Under the pieces are notes generated by a model, which was not told the DNA's origin, searched no databases, and saw only the letters and a program-made list of their open reading frames with translations. DNA of 64,000 nt from Mannheimia bovis (lineage in GTDB: Bacteria; Pseudomonadota; Gammaproteobacteria; Enterobacterales; Pasteurellaceae): assembly GCF_014541205.1 (NCBI RefSeq), contig NZ_CP061280.1:946798-1010797 (forward strand), in the 5' to 3' direction. Positions 29,126 to 38,992 of the stretch are shown piece after piece. Position numbers and translations under genes: made by a program. The first letter of the stretch is position 1; each line of letters starts with the position of its first letter.

Positions 29126-31152
29126 TTGTTTACGAATGTTGTTGATATCTCTTAACAATTGTTGAATGTCTTTATTTGCAAAAATCTGTTCAGTGGTTGC
29201 AGATAATTTTCTTCGCCAGTTTGGATATTCCGTGCTTGTTCCCGGAATGTTCACCGGCTCTAACATATTCAACCAATCTTCAGGTTGTGTACCGAATAAT
29301 GCACTATTGGTATGAGCCACATAGCGTTGCAGTTGGTGGGTAAATTTTACTGTTACTCCAACCTCATTTGGCTCGAGTTCCATTACCTTTTCCACCGCTG
29401 TGCGGATATTCAATCGGTCATAAGAGCGATTTTCTTTCAGCTGTCTCACTACCGCTTTACTTGGGTAAGTATCAAATTTTTCGCCTAACTCAAAGTCATA
29501 CCCTTTCCAATAACCTTGAATGGTCGGTAAATCGTGTGTACTGAGCGTTGTCATTGCTTGGTAAGGGTAATCCTCCAGAGGCTTATAGCTATTTCCTTCT
29601 TTTTCAAAATAGAAAATGTTATAAGCAAAAATACCTTTTTGCTCAAGAGCCTCTAAAATACCTTCCGGTACAACACCAAGTGCTTCGGCAATCACTAAAC
29701 ATTGATGACGCTGGCTCTCAACGCCAAAATGGAAAGCAGATCGTCTAACGGATAGCGAACATAAATCCCTTCTTTAGCTGATTCACCATTTGCTACCCAC
29801 CACATACGGGCAAAACCAAGAATATGGTCAATACGTAATGCTCCGCAATGTTTCATATTGGCTCGCACTAACTCAATGAAAGGTTGATAGCCCCGTGTTG
29901 CTAAAATATGTGGATGCATTGGCGAAAGCCCCCAGCCCTGTCCATTTGGGGCAAGTATGTCAGGTGGTGCTCCGATAGAAGCTTCTTGCACAAATAATGC
30001 CTTATCTGCCCAAGTTTCCGCTCCATTATTGGTTACGCCCACCGCTAAATCACGGTAGAACCCAATCGGCATATTTAATGATTTGGCAAAATTATCGCAT
30101 TCTACAAGTTGCTGAATAGCAGTAAATTGCAACCACATATAAAAACGGATAAGTTGGGCTTGAGTTTGCTGAAATTCTGCAACCTTAGGCGATTGGTAAT
30201 TTTGATATTCTTCTGCCCAATCCTGCCAACCACCGTGCAGACCAAGCTGCTCAGAAAAGTGTTGGTGCAAAGCATCAAAGGTTGCTTGAATTTTTAAAGA
30301 TTCTCCCGATTGTTCAATAAAATCGTTAAATTCAGCTTGGTTTTCGGTTGAGAATTGCTCAAAGGCAAAACGTAATGCGGTTAATTTCAGTTTGGTTACT
30401 GTGCTGTAATCCACATAATCTCTAGCCCTTAATTCAGCAAGTTGTTGCTGAATATCTGTAGCGTTAAACCATTCTTGAGCTTTTTTAGATTGCTTAAATG
30501 CCTCAATCGTATTGACATCAATATAGATAATATTTTGCCATAAACGAGAAGAAGGACTATAAGGGCTTGCTCCTTCCGGATTTGCAGGAAATAAAGCGTG
30601 AATAGGGTTTAGACCGATAAAATCCGCACCATAATCAGCAATGTTTGCAAGAAATCGTTTTAAATCGCCAAAATCACCCACGCCCCAATTTTGCTCAGAA
30701 CGTAAAGTGTAAAGCTGTAAAAATGCTCCCCATAATTTTTTATGTTGTTGCAATAGGGTAGGCTGAAAGGCTTTTTCAGGTGTAACAATTAGAGAAGAGC
30801 TTTCCTCTGTCTCTCCTGTTTTAAGGGAAAGAGTGTGATAGCCCAAAGGGAGATCTTCTGGCAAAGTTAAAACTACCTCTTCACTATGCTCAATTTCACC
30901 TGTTAATTGTTCGCCATTTTCAAGTGTGATTGTCCATTGTGCTTTATCGTTATTTGCAAAAAAAAGCGGAATTTCGACCGCTTGTTCCCCCGCCGTTTGT
31001 TGAGTAATCACTTTTACAAGCGGTAGGATTTGGTTATTTTTTTGCAAGTCAGGAATATTGTTTAGAATTTGCTCAATTTTTTCAAATGCGGCAGGGTTAG
31101 CCCGCTCCTTAATATTAGGATCGTAAAAGTAAGGGTTGGTTGTAGTTGTCAT
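29123..31152 (-). pseudogene. malQ: 4-alpha-glucanotransferase (amylomaltase), frameshifted
   Basis: Two adjacent open frames together make a complete GH77 amylomaltase of about 675 residues. The first (485 codons, 31152 to 29695) carries the N-terminal domain and the nucleophile region ALRIDHILGF, then runs out of frame as ILALRASVINV. The second (29695 to 29123) resumes with IAEALGVVPEG (acid/base Glu) and STHDLPT. Around 29719-29721 the minus strand reads TTGAGAGCC where TTGGAGAGCC would restore LESQRHQCLVIAEAL, so one G is missing. The break separates the catalytic residues, so neither part should be active. A sequencing error cannot be excluded. No other glycogen or maltose genes adjoin. 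Confidence 0.85.
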
Positions 31153-31209
31153 AATTTCCTCAGTTTTTATTATTTAGCTTATAAAATAGACTGTAATAAT
31201 AATCACAAA

Positions 31210-31243
31210 AATAAAGGCATACAATATTTGGTATGCCTTTATT
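31210..31243 (-). terminator. purD terminator
   Basis: AATAAAGGCATAC and GTATGCCTTTATT form a 13-bp stem just after the purD stop on the minus strand. Confidence 0.85.
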
Positions 31244-31260
31244 AACTATATCATTTGAGA

Positions 31261-32547
31261 TTATTTGCTTTGTTCTCTAGCCACTGCTCGGTAGCCAATA
31301 TCACGTCGGTAGAATCTGCCTACCCATTGGATTTGTTCGGCAAGTTTTAATGCTTGTTGTTGAGCCTCAAATACGCTATTGCCAAGGGCAGTAGCACATA
31401 GTACACGTCCACCGTTGGTGAGTAATTTACCCTCTTTTTGTTCCACACCGGCAAGGAAAACTTTTTGGTTTGCAGTTGCGGTAGGAATGCCGGTGATTTC
31501 ATCGCCTTTGCGGTAATCGCCAGGGTAGCCTTCAGCGGCAAGCACGATACCAAGAGCGGCTTGTTCGCACCATTTTGATTTGATGGTATCTAATTTTTCT
31601 TCACAGGCTTTTAAGCAAAGTTCGACTAAGTCTGATTCCAAACGCATCATAATCGGCTGAGTTTCAGGGTCGCCAAAGCGGCAGTTAAATTCAATTACTT
31701 TAGGCTGACCGTTTGGCATAATCATCAAACCTGCGTATAAAAAGCCGGTGTATGGATTGTTTTCACTCGCCATTCCACGCACTGTTGGGTAGATAATTTC
31801 TTCCATTACACGGTTGTGAATTTCAGCGGTTACCACCGGTGCTGGAGAGTAAGCTCCCATTCCGCCGGTGTTTAAACCTTTATCGCCTTCGCCTACACGT
31901 TTGTGGTCTTGCGAGGTTGCCATCGGCTCCACATTTTTGCCATCAACCATCACGATAAAGCTCGCTTCTTCGCCGTCTAAAAACTCTTCGATTACCACAC
32001 GGCTGCCGGCTTCGCCAAAGGCATTACCTGAAAGCATATCACGCACGGCATCTTCGGCTTCTTGTAGGGTCATCGCGACAATCACGCCTTTGCCTGCAGC
32101 TAAGCCATCAGCTTTGATCACAATCGGAGCCCCTTTTTCTTTTAAATAGGCAAGAGCAGGTTCAACTTCAGTAAAGTTTTGATATTCCGCAGTAGGGATA
32201 TTATGGCGAGCCAAGAAATCTTTGGTAAAGGCTTTCGAGCCTTCTAACTGAGCCGCTGCTTGGGTTGGGCCGAAAATTTTCAAGCCGTTGGCTCGGAAAG
32301 CATCTACCACGCCAGCCACAAGCGGGGCTTCCGGCCCGACAATGGTTAAACCTACGTTGTTCTCTTTTGCAAACGCAACTAACGCCGGTAAATTTGTGCC
32401 TGAAATCGCCACATTCTCAATACCGTTTTCCGTTGCTGTACCGGCATTGCCCGGTGCGACAAATACTTTATCCGCTAGGGGAGATTGACGCACTTTCCAA
32501 GCTAATGCGTGTTCACGACCACCATTTCCAATAATTAAAATATTCAT
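31261..32547 (-). CDS. purD: Phosphoribosylamine-glycine ligase
   Basis: A 428-residue ATP-grasp enzyme for the second step of de novo purine synthesis. N-terminal GNGGREHALAWK, ATP-grasp loop KADGLAAGKGVIVA near 143-156, and EFNCRFGDPETQ metal-binding segment near 284-295 are intact. Start ATG 32547 follows AAGGAATTC. A near-perfect PurR box sits 23 bp upstream. In enterobacteria purD is the second gene of purHD; here it is transcribed alone from its own promoter region. Confidence 0.97.
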   Translation of the reverse strand: MNILIIGNGGREHALAWKVRQSPLADKVFVAPGNAGTATENGIENVAISGTNLPALVAFAKENNVGLTIVGPEAPLVAGVVDAFRANGLKIFGPTQAAAQLEGSKAFTKDFLARHNIPTAEYQNFTEVEPALAYLKEKGAPIVIKADGLAAGKGVIVAMTLQEAEDAVRDMLSGNAFGEAGSRVVIEEFLDGEEASFIVMVDGKNVEPMATSQDHKRVGEGDKGLNTGGMGAYSPAPVVTAEIHNRVMEEIIYPTVRGMASENNPYTGFLYAGLMIMPNGQPKVIEFNCRFGDPETQPIMMRLESDLVELCLKACEEKLDTIKSKWCEQAALGIVLAAEGYPGDYRKGDEITGIPTATANQKVFLAGVEQKEGKLLTNGGRVLCATALGNSVFEAQQQALKLAEQIQWVGRFYRRDIGYRAVAREQSK

Positions 32548-32569
32548 TTGAATTCCTTATGTGTAACCA

Positions 32570-32585
32570 AAGCAAACGTTTGCGT
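32570..32585 (-). promoter_or_regulatory. PurR-type operator of purD
   Basis: AAGCAAACGTTTGCGT matches 15 of 16 consensus positions, 23 bp before the purD start, the same spacing seen at glyA. Confidence 0.85.
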
Positions 32586-32669
32586 ATTCTACTTTATTTA
32601 GGCTGACAAATAAACCTCAAAACAAGCGGTTATTTTTCCTAAAAATTTTGCAAATTTGCGAATTATTGC

Positions 32670-32792
32670 TTGCAAAATAGTCTTTTTTCCGTATAATTCC
32701 GCCGTTCAGTCACATTTGTTTTTTAATCCTTGCTTCCACAAGCTGGTGACTGGCTAAAGTTGGAGGCTGCTAACCCGTAAGGATAGTCATCA
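32670..32792 (+). promoter_or_regulatory. rpsF operon promoter and 5' leader
   Basis: TTGCAA (32670-32675), a 16-bp spacer and TATAAT (32692-32697) form a strong promoter with a start near 32704. The roughly 89-nt leader contains CAGTCAC (32707-32713) that can pair with GTGACTG (32746-32752). Ribosomal S6 operons often carry an S6:S18-binding leader, and this hairpin is a candidate, but I could not confirm the conserved bulge. Confidence 0.55.
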
Positions 32793-33167
32793 ATGCGTCA
32801 CTACGAAATCGTTTTTATGGTTCACCCGGACCAAAGCGAACAAGTACCAGCAATGATTGAGCGTTACACAGCATCTGTTAAAGAAGCTGGCGGTCAAGTT
32901 CATCGCTTAGAAGATTGGGGTCGCCGTCAATTAGCATACCCAATCAACAAACTTCACAAAGCACACTATGTGTTAATGAATGTAGAAGCGCCACAAAGCG
33001 TAATCGATGAGTTAGAAACTAACTTCCGCTACAACGATGCAGTTCTTCGTAACTTAATCGTTCACACTAAAGCGGCTGTAACAGAAGCTTCTCCGATGTT
33101 AAAAGCACGTGAAGAGCGTAAGCCTGTTGAAGCAGCAGAAGTTGAAGTAGAAGAAGCAGGCGAATAA
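32793..33167 (+). CDS. rpsF: 30S ribosomal protein S6
   Basis: A 124-residue small-subunit protein ([40 protein letters not shown]), with the Glu-rich C-terminal tail that RimK can extend in E. coli. First gene of rpsF-priB-rpsR-rplI. It is preceded by a near-consensus promoter and a structured leader. priB begins 1 bp after its stop. Confidence 0.98.
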   Translation: MRHYEIVFMVHPDQSEQVPAMIERYTASVKEAGGQVHRLEDWGRRQLAYPINKLHKAHYVLMNVEAPQSVIDELETNFRYNDAVLRNLIVHTKAAVTEASPMLKAREERKPVEAAEVEVEEAGE

Positions 33168-33168
33168 T

Positions 33169-33718
<550 letters not shown>

Positions 33719-33733
33719 TCAGGAGAGAGTACA

Positions 33734-34183
33734 ATGCAAGTTATTTTATTAGACAAAGTTGCTCATTTAGGTTCTGTGGGCGACCAAGTAACCGTTAAAT
33801 CTGGTTTTGCTCGTAACTTCTTAATCCCACAAGGTAAAGCGGTTATGGCAACTGCAGCAAACATTGCTCACTTTGAAGCACGCCGTGCAGAATTAGAAGC
33901 GAAAGCAGCGGATGCATTAGCAACTGCACAAGCTCGCGCAGCTAAAATTGCTGAAATCGCAGCTGTATCAGTATCTGCAACAGCAGGTGATGATGGTCGT
34001 TTATTCGGTTCTGTTTCTGCTAAAGACATCGCTGAAGCATTAACAGCAGCAGGCGTTGAAGTAGCTAAATCTGAAGTTCGTTTAGGTGAAGGCCCACTTC
34101 GTACAACTGGCGAACACGAAGTTAAAGTTCACTTACACGCTGAAGTAAATGCAAAAGTAACTGTAAACGTAGTTGCTGAATAA
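33734..34183 (+). CDS. rplI: 50S ribosomal protein L9
   Basis: A 149-residue protein with the N-terminal globular domain ([35 protein letters not shown]), the long connecting helix rich in Ala/Glu, and the C-terminal RNA-binding domain. Last gene of the rpsF operon, AGGAGAG RBS, followed by a terminator. Confidence 0.98.
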   Translation: MQVILLDKVAHLGSVGDQVTVKSGFARNFLIPQGKAVMATAANIAHFEARRAELEAKAADALATAQARAAKIAEIAAVSVSATAGDDGRLFGSVSAKDIAEALTAAGVEVAKSEVRLGEGPLRTTGEHEVKVHLHAEVNAKVTVNVVAE

Positions 34184-34197
34184 TCAGTAAAGATGTT

Positions 34198-34230
34198 AAA
34201 AAACCCAGCGTAAGCTGGGTTTTGTTTTTT
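34198..34230 (+). terminator. rplI terminator
   Basis: AAAAAACCCAGC, GTAA loop, GCTGGGTTTT, then GTTTTTT. Confidence 0.9.
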
Positions 34231-34240
34231 TATATAGCAA

Positions 34241-35017
34241 CTAATGCAGTTTTTCTACTTCTTCTGTGGCAGATTTTATCCACAAACAATTTCCTTTTGA
34301 TTTCTTTTCAATTAGCTTTAATAATGCTAAATGCGATTCTTCTTCTTCATCGTTGGCTCTGAGAATAATAGCATCATCTGCATTTAGTGTAATGGCTGAA
34401 AATTCTTCTTCATTATCGACAATAGCTGATGTAGTTTCTACTTCTTCTTCGCCTAATAGTGAAATTTGCCCGCCGGTCATCATTAAGAAAACATCGGCGA
34501 GAATTTCCGCATCCAGTAACGCTCCGTGCAATATACGTTTACTGTTATCAATGCCTAAACGATCACATAACGCATCTAAATTATTGCGTTTGCCTGGGTA
34601 CATTTTCCGAGCCATTTGTAGGCTATCGGTTACAGTACACATTTCAGCTGTTTTCGCCGGAGGATTAGGCAGATAAGAAAATTCCTGATCCATAAACGCC
34701 ACGTCGAAGGGGGCATTATGAATAATCAGCTCAGCTCCTTTGATGAAATCTAAAAACTCATCGGCGATGTCAGCAAAAACAGGTTTATCCTGCAAAAATT
34801 CATTGGTAATTCCGTGAACTGCAATCGCTTCTTCATCAACTTCACGCGGTGGTTTGATATAAACGTGATAAGTTCGCCCGGTTAAACGGCGGTTAATTAC
34901 TTCAACTGCTCCTATTTCAATAATATTATGTCCGATTTGCGGAGGTCCACCTGCCATATTCATTCCTGTGGTCTCGGTATCCAGAACCACTTGGCGAACA
35001 ATTTTTTCTTCTGCCAT
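34241..35017 (-). CDS. dnaQ: DNA polymerase III epsilon subunit (proofreading exonuclease)
   Basis: A 258-residue 3'-5' exonuclease of the replicase core. Exo I LDTETTG (12-18), Exo II HNAPFDVAFMD (about 100-110) and Exo III-epsilon HGALLDAEILADVFL (about 164-178) are all intact. The C-terminal part that binds the alpha subunit is present and acidic. ATG 35017 follows AAAGGAAAAGT. Often divergent from rnhA in gammaproteobacteria; here the upstream neighbour is a small lipoprotein gene instead. Confidence 0.97.
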   Translation of the reverse strand: MAEEKIVRQVVLDTETTGMNMAGGPPQIGHNIIEIGAVEVINRRLTGRTYHVYIKPPREVDEEAIAVHGITNEFLQDKPVFADIADEFLDFIKGAELIIHNAPFDVAFMDQEFSYLPNPPAKTAEMCTVTDSLQMARKMYPGKRNNLDALCDRLGIDNSKRILHGALLDAEILADVFLMMTGGQISLLGEEEVETTSAIVDNEEEFSAITLNADDAIILRANDEEEESHLALLKLIEKKSKGNCLWIKSATEEVEKLH

Positions 35018-35149
35018 ACTTTTCCTTTCTATAATTTGATCTTGTAAAATTTTACCAAAATTGAACCGCTTGTAGAGAAATTTTTGTTCTAAGTCTTAAA
35101 AATAGATTGAATGCATAAAAACCATACATTAAGTATGGTTAAATTGCTT

Positions 35150-35176
35150 TTGTTAAAAGATGCTTTTTAATATAAT
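35150..35176 (+). promoter_or_regulatory. Probable promoter of the small lipoprotein gene
   Basis: TTGTTA (35150-35155) and a perfect TATAAT (35171-35176) with a 15-bp spacer, 31 bp before the start codon. Upstream lies an 8-bp hairpin (AACCATAC/GTATGGTT, 35120-35140) and a single uptake signal near 35065. Confidence 0.5.
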
Positions 35177-35207
35177 ACAAAAGCTTTAATTTAAAGGAGA
35201 CAAAATT

Positions 35208-35366
35208 ATGAAAAAAGCAATGAAGATTTTTGCAGTAGTGTCTGTTGTTGCAACATTAGCCGCTTGTACAGGTGTGCGTGGACACGACGGTTCAGGTCCT
35301 GTATGTGAAAATGCGACCTTTATGGGCATTTCTATTATTGAAGCGGTTTCTCCGTGTAAAAAATAA
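35208..35366 (+). CDS. Small lipoprotein of unknown function (52 residues)
   Basis: A short gene that length filters miss. The product begins MKKAMKIFAVVSVVATLAAC: a basic N-terminus, a hydrophobic core and a lipobox LAAC with Cys20. The mature part is about 33 residues (TGVRGHDGSGPVCENATFMG and on to EAVSPCKK) with two further cysteines that could pair. RBS AAAGGAGA sits 7 bp before ATG, a TATAAT box is upstream, and a strong terminator follows at 35393-35428, so it is a complete single-gene unit. I do not recognise the family; an envelope lipoprotein similar in size to entericidins or Lpp-like proteins is plausible, without homology evidence. Confidence 0.8.
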   Translation: MKKAMKIFAVVSVVATLAACTGVRGHDGSGPVCENATFMGISIIEAVSPCKK

Positions 35367-35392
35367 ATTCTATTTTTATACATAGAGATATG

Positions 35393-35428
35393 AAAAAGCT
35401 CAAATCTGATGACAGATTTGAGCTTTTT
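35393..35428. terminator. Bidirectional terminator, small lipoprotein/ettA
   Basis: AAAAAGCTCAAATCTG, ATGA loop, CAGATTTGAGCTTTTT: a perfect 16-bp stem between convergent genes. Confidence 0.92.
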
Positions 35429-35442
35429 TAGTTTATTACGCT

Positions 35443-37113
35443 TTATTTCGCAATTCGTTTATATTTCACACGATGCGGCTGAGTAGCTGCCTCACCAAAG
35501 GTTTTCTTTTTCCACTCTTCGTAGTCGGAGAAGTTACCTTCGTAGAAAGTCACTTTACCTTCATCTCCGTAGTCTAAAATGTGGGTAGCGATACGGTCTA
35601 AGAACCAGCGGTCGTGCGAGATAACCATTGCACAGCCCGGGAATTCTAAGATCGCATTTTCCAATGCACGCAAGGTTTCAACGTCAAGATCGTTGGTTGG
35701 TTCGTCCAGTAACAGTACGTTACCACCACGTTGTAGAAGTTTGGCTAAGTGTAAGCGACCACGCTCACCACCTGATAACTCTCCCACGCGTTTTTGTTGA
35801 TCCACACCTTTGAAGTTGAAACGTCCTACATAAGCACGGCTTGGGATTTCAAAGTTGCCGATGGTTAAAATATCTTGTCCGTTTGATACTTCTTCCCACA
35901 CGGTTTTCTTATCGTCCATTGCATCACGGAACTGATCCACAGAAGCAAGCACCACAGTTTCACCCATTACAATAGAGCCGCTATCCGGCTGTTCTTGTCC
36001 TGAAAGCATACGGAATAAGGTGGATTTACCTGCACCGTTTGCCCCGATAATACCCACAATCGCCCCTTTCGGAATGCTGAATGAGAGATCATCAATCAAA
36101 GTACGTTCACCGTAAGATTTGGTTAAATTTTGCACCTCAATCACTTTATCCCCTAAGCGTGGACCAGGTGGAATAAAGAGTTCGTTGGTTTCGTTACGTT
36201 TTTGGTATTCGCCGCTGTTAAGTTCGTCAAAGCGAGCCATACGTGCCTTGCTTTTCGCTTGGCGACCTTTTGGATTTTGGCGTACCCACTCCAACTCTTT
36301 CTCAATCGATTTTTGACGAGCCGATTCAGCTGCTTGCTCTTGAGCTAAGCGTTTCTCTTTTTGCTCTAACCAAGAAGAGTAGTTGCCCTCCCAAGGAATA
36401 CCCTCGCCACGGTCAAGCTCTAAGATCCAGCCGGCAACGTTATCTAAGAAGTAACGGTCGTGGGTAATTGCCACAACAGTACCTTCGTAATCGTGTAAGA
36501 AACGTTCTAACCACGCCACAGACTCTGCATCCAAGTGGTTGGTCGGTTCGTCTAACAACAACATATCCGGTTTTTCGAGCAATAAACGGCAGAGTGCCAC
36601 ACGGCGGCGTTCACCACCCGACAAATGCTCGATTTTAGCGTCCCAATCCGGCAAGCGAAGTGCATCTGCAGCACGTTCTAACTGATTTTGTAGGTTATGA
36701 CCATCGTGTGCTTGGATAATTGCTTCCAGTTCAGCCTGTTTTGCTGCAAGTTTATCAAAATCTGCATTTTCATCGGCATATTGTGTATAAACTTCATCAA
36801 GCTGAGTTAAAGCGTTTTTCACTTCAGCTACCGCTTCTTCCACCGCTTCACGCACGGTTTGTTGTGGATCGAGCTTCGGCTCTTGCGGTAAATAGCCGAT
36901 TTTAATACCCGGTTGTGGGCGAGCTTCACCTTCAAACTCTTTATCCACACCAGCCATAATACGTAATAGCGTAGATTTACCCGCACCGTTTAAACCTAAC
37001 ACCCCGATTTTTGCACCCGGGAAGAAACTTAAAGAGATATCTTTAAGGATATGACGCTTCGGTGGCACGACTTTGCCGACACGATGCATCGTATATACAA
37101 ATTGACTTGACAT
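35443..37113 (-). CDS. ettA: Energy-dependent translational throttle protein EttA
   Basis: A 556-residue ABC-F ATPase that binds the ribosomal E site and gates early elongation according to ADP/ATP. Two ABC cassettes: Walker A GLNGAGKST with LSGGERRRVALCRLLLEKP and DEPTNHLD, then GANGAGKST with LSGGERGRLHLAKLLQRG and DEPTNDLD. Between them lie the ribosome-binding arm (near 95-140) and the linker (near 240-310). No membrane domain. ATG 37113 follows TGAGGAATACG. Length matches E. coli (555). Confidence 0.96.
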   Translation of the reverse strand: MSSQFVYTMHRVGKVVPPKRHILKDISLSFFPGAKIGVLGLNGAGKSTLLRIMAGVDKEFEGEARPQPGIKIGYLPQEPKLDPQQTVREAVEEAVAEVKNALTQLDEVYTQYADENADFDKLAAKQAELEAIIQAHDGHNLQNQLERAADALRLPDWDAKIEHLSGGERRRVALCRLLLEKPDMLLLDEPTNHLDAESVAWLERFLHDYEGTVVAITHDRYFLDNVAGWILELDRGEGIPWEGNYSSWLEQKEKRLAQEQAAESARQKSIEKELEWVRQNPKGRQAKSKARMARFDELNSGEYQKRNETNELFIPPGPRLGDKVIEVQNLTKSYGERTLIDDLSFSIPKGAIVGIIGANGAGKSTLFRMLSGQEQPDSGSIVMGETVVLASVDQFRDAMDDKKTVWEEVSNGQDILTIGNFEIPSRAYVGRFNFKGVDQQKRVGELSGGERGRLHLAKLLQRGGNVLLLDEPTNDLDVETLRALENAILEFPGCAMVISHDRWFLDRIATHILDYGDEGKVTFYEGNFSDYEEWKKKTFGEAATQPHRVKYKRIAK

Positions 37114-37231
37114 TGTTCGTATTCCTCACAAAAAAATTCGCCTTATTCTACTTGAATTTACAGCCAAAATATAGGGCGGTTTTAGATTTCGCTAAAGTAA
37201 CCCTTTTTCCAATAAAAATGTTATTTGAGGC

Positions 37232-37275
37232 TGCATAGTACTATGCATTTCTCTTACCTTGACAGGTAAGAGAAA
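37232..37275 (+). promoter_or_regulatory. Palindrome and hairpin upstream of the AT-rich cassette
   Basis: TGCATAGTACTATGCA (37232-37247) is a perfect 16-bp palindrome. It is directly followed by TTTCTCTTACC, loop TTGACA, GGTAAGAGAAA (37248-37275), an 11-bp perfect stem. These fit an operator plus a leader hairpin, 39 bp before the first gene. The loop equals a consensus -35, but no good -10 follows at normal spacing. Confidence 0.5.
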
Positions 37276-37313
37276 CAAATCCTGAAGGAAAAAAATTTTA
37301 AGGAAGTTATTCT

Positions 37314-37796
37314 ATGCAATATGTCCAAAAACACTCAAATTATTCAACAGCATTGTTGGTTGTTATAAGGGAGAAGATTAATTCTCTACCTCATCAAGGC
37401 TTGATTTTAGATTTAATATCCATTTCTAAAGATGATTTAGATGATATTTTGGAGGGTAATACTGATATGAATATTCATCAATTATTAAGCCTGATTTATA
37501 AGGCTGGATTTTTTGATGTATTAAACATCACAAATAATCTATGTATAAAACTCAGTCAATTTGGTTTTTATTTCCAAAATGGCAATTTGAGCCAAAAAGA
37601 TGATGAGCTTTTGAGTTTATATAGAGAATTCTATAAACATAACGAGTTTATCACTCATCTCAAGTCCCATAGTCTTTATGGATGTATTGAGCAACCTACT
37701 TCGGCATTTTTTCATTATTGTACTAATGAAAACTTTAGAAATGCGTTTAATGAAGAGAGCCTCTATGATTTTCAAATGTGGAATGTGTTTAGATAG
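37314..37796 (+). CDS. Hypothetical protein, cassette gene 1 (possible HTH)
   Basis: A 160-residue protein in very AT-rich DNA. The family is not recognised. Residues about 35-70 (SKDDLDDILEGNTDMNIHQL and LSLIYKAGF) resemble an XRE/Cro-type HTH in pattern (L..IL.G...M.L..L..LI.KAG), which would suit a DNA-binding regulator or antitoxin-like partner, but the match is only a pattern. The C-terminal part is rich in aromatic residues and Cys (SLYGCIEQPTSAFFHYC). No signal peptide or membrane segment. RBS AAGGAAG precedes ATG 37314. It leads a four-gene operon; gene 2 starts 9 bp after its stop. Confidence 0.6.
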   Translation: MQYVQKHSNYSTALLVVIREKINSLPHQGLILDLISISKDDLDDILEGNTDMNIHQLLSLIYKAGFFDVLNITNNLCIKLSQFGFYFQNGNLSQKDDELLSLYREFYKHNEFITHLKSHSLYGCIEQPTSAFFHYCTNENFRNAFNEESLYDFQMWNVFR

Positions 37797-37805
37797 GAGT
37801 TTTTT

Positions 37806-38978
37806 ATGTCATCTCAAAATAGTTTCTTAACAAAATATTCAAAAAGTAATTCTCATAGTCAGGATTCTCAAAAAATAAATGAGGCATTAGAATGGCTGAA
37901 TGAAAAATATGATGAATTATGTGATTCCTTTCTGATTGCGGTGGGGCTGAAAGAGTTTTTAGATAAAGGCTTTGTACCACCTACGGTTGACGATATAAAC
38001 AAGGTTGCTGGATTTAGTGTAGCAGAATTATATGAACTACGCTTAATCTCCTTGAAACATATCAATAATCTAGAATCCAGTAGTTTTTTAGATGAAGAAA
38101 TGAGAGAAATTTTAAATAAATACAAGGTATTCTTCTCTATTTTTGAATCAGAAATTCAAGAGGTGACACATATTTTAAGAAATAAAATAGTAATAATTGG
38201 TGAGGAAGATATTGATAACTTAATGAAAATGCAGGCTGCAATAGATTTTCTAAATAAAATAGATATTGGCGATAAAATTGAATTTTCTTATCCAGATATA
38301 GAAGAAGGTGGTGAACTATTTTTACAATTACTTGCAGTTCTAGCAATATTAAGAATATATCGTAATAGAAATATATTTATACTTGATGGAGTGATTTTTA
38401 ACTTTTTTCCTAAGTTTATCGCTATTCTCGGGACTGGTGCGTTTAATGGATTTTTAGACTTCCCTAGTTTGGTAGGAAAGGTTTTTCCAGAAATTATTGA
38501 TACGATAAATGAGGGTTTAGATTTAGATATTGCTATTGAGGACTTTGAAGTGTTGAGTCAGGAAGAAATGACTGAATGTATGGGTTTATATGAGCAGGCT
38601 CTCATTAAGAAAGCTGAAGAAGGCGAAATTGGTTTATTAAATGTTGATGAAATAAATAGCTTTTATGAAGATAATAGTGAGCTAATCTTACCTGCTAAAA
38701 ATCATGTAGCTGAATATATAGCCCCCCAACCTGACAGCAAAGCCTCCTCTGCAATTCTAAAATTCTTTGATTCAAATTCCAACACATTGGTCGCCAAACT
38801 CAAAGAAAGTGGTTTGCAATTAAGTGCTGTGGCATTACAGAACGATCAAAATATCGCAAGGGTAGCGAATGTGGTTTATAACTTATTACCGGGAATGGTG
38901 CGTATTTTTGTGAGTTACGATACCGTAGAAAATTTCTTATTAAATAACCGCCAATGGTTGATCAATAAATTAGTTTAA
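37806..38978 (+). CDS. Hypothetical protein, cassette gene 2 (390 residues, mosaic)
   Basis: Not recognised. Residues 1-55 are helical and charged. Near residues 170-225 a hydrophobic stretch (LFLQLLAVLAIL, then FNFFPKFIAILGTGAFNGFL) could be membrane-associated; the segment after is acidic. The last 75-80 residues (KASSAILKFFDSNSNTLVAK to the end, with LLPGMVRIFVSYDTVENFLL) look like a separate domain. Base composition rises abruptly at about 38725: sampled lines before it are near 23% GC and lines after it 35-40%. This suggests that a foreign 5' portion was joined to a more native 3' end. RBS AGGAG before ATG 37806. Gene 3 follows after 14 bp. Confidence 0.6.
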   Translation: MSSQNSFLTKYSKSNSHSQDSQKINEALEWLNEKYDELCDSFLIAVGLKEFLDKGFVPPTVDDINKVAGFSVAELYELRLISLKHINNLESSSFLDEEMREILNKYKVFFSIFESEIQEVTHILRNKIVIIGEEDIDNLMKMQAAIDFLNKIDIGDKIEFSYPDIEEGGELFLQLLAVLAILRIYRNRNIFILDGVIFNFFPKFIAILGTGAFNGFLDFPSLVGKVFPEIIDTINEGLDLDIAIEDFEVLSQEEMTECMGLYEQALIKKAEEGEIGLLNVDEINSFYEDNSELILPAKNHVAEYIAPQPDSKASSAILKFFDSNSNTLVAKLKESGLQLSAVALQNDQNIARVANVVYNLLPGMVRIFVSYDTVENFLLNNRQWLINKLV

Positions 38979-38992
38979 TCAGGAGAATTATT

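Noticed and set aside
37251..37275. TTGACA at 37259-37264 as a -35 box
   Set aside because: It lies in a hairpin loop and no -10-like hexamer occurs 16-18 bp downstream.
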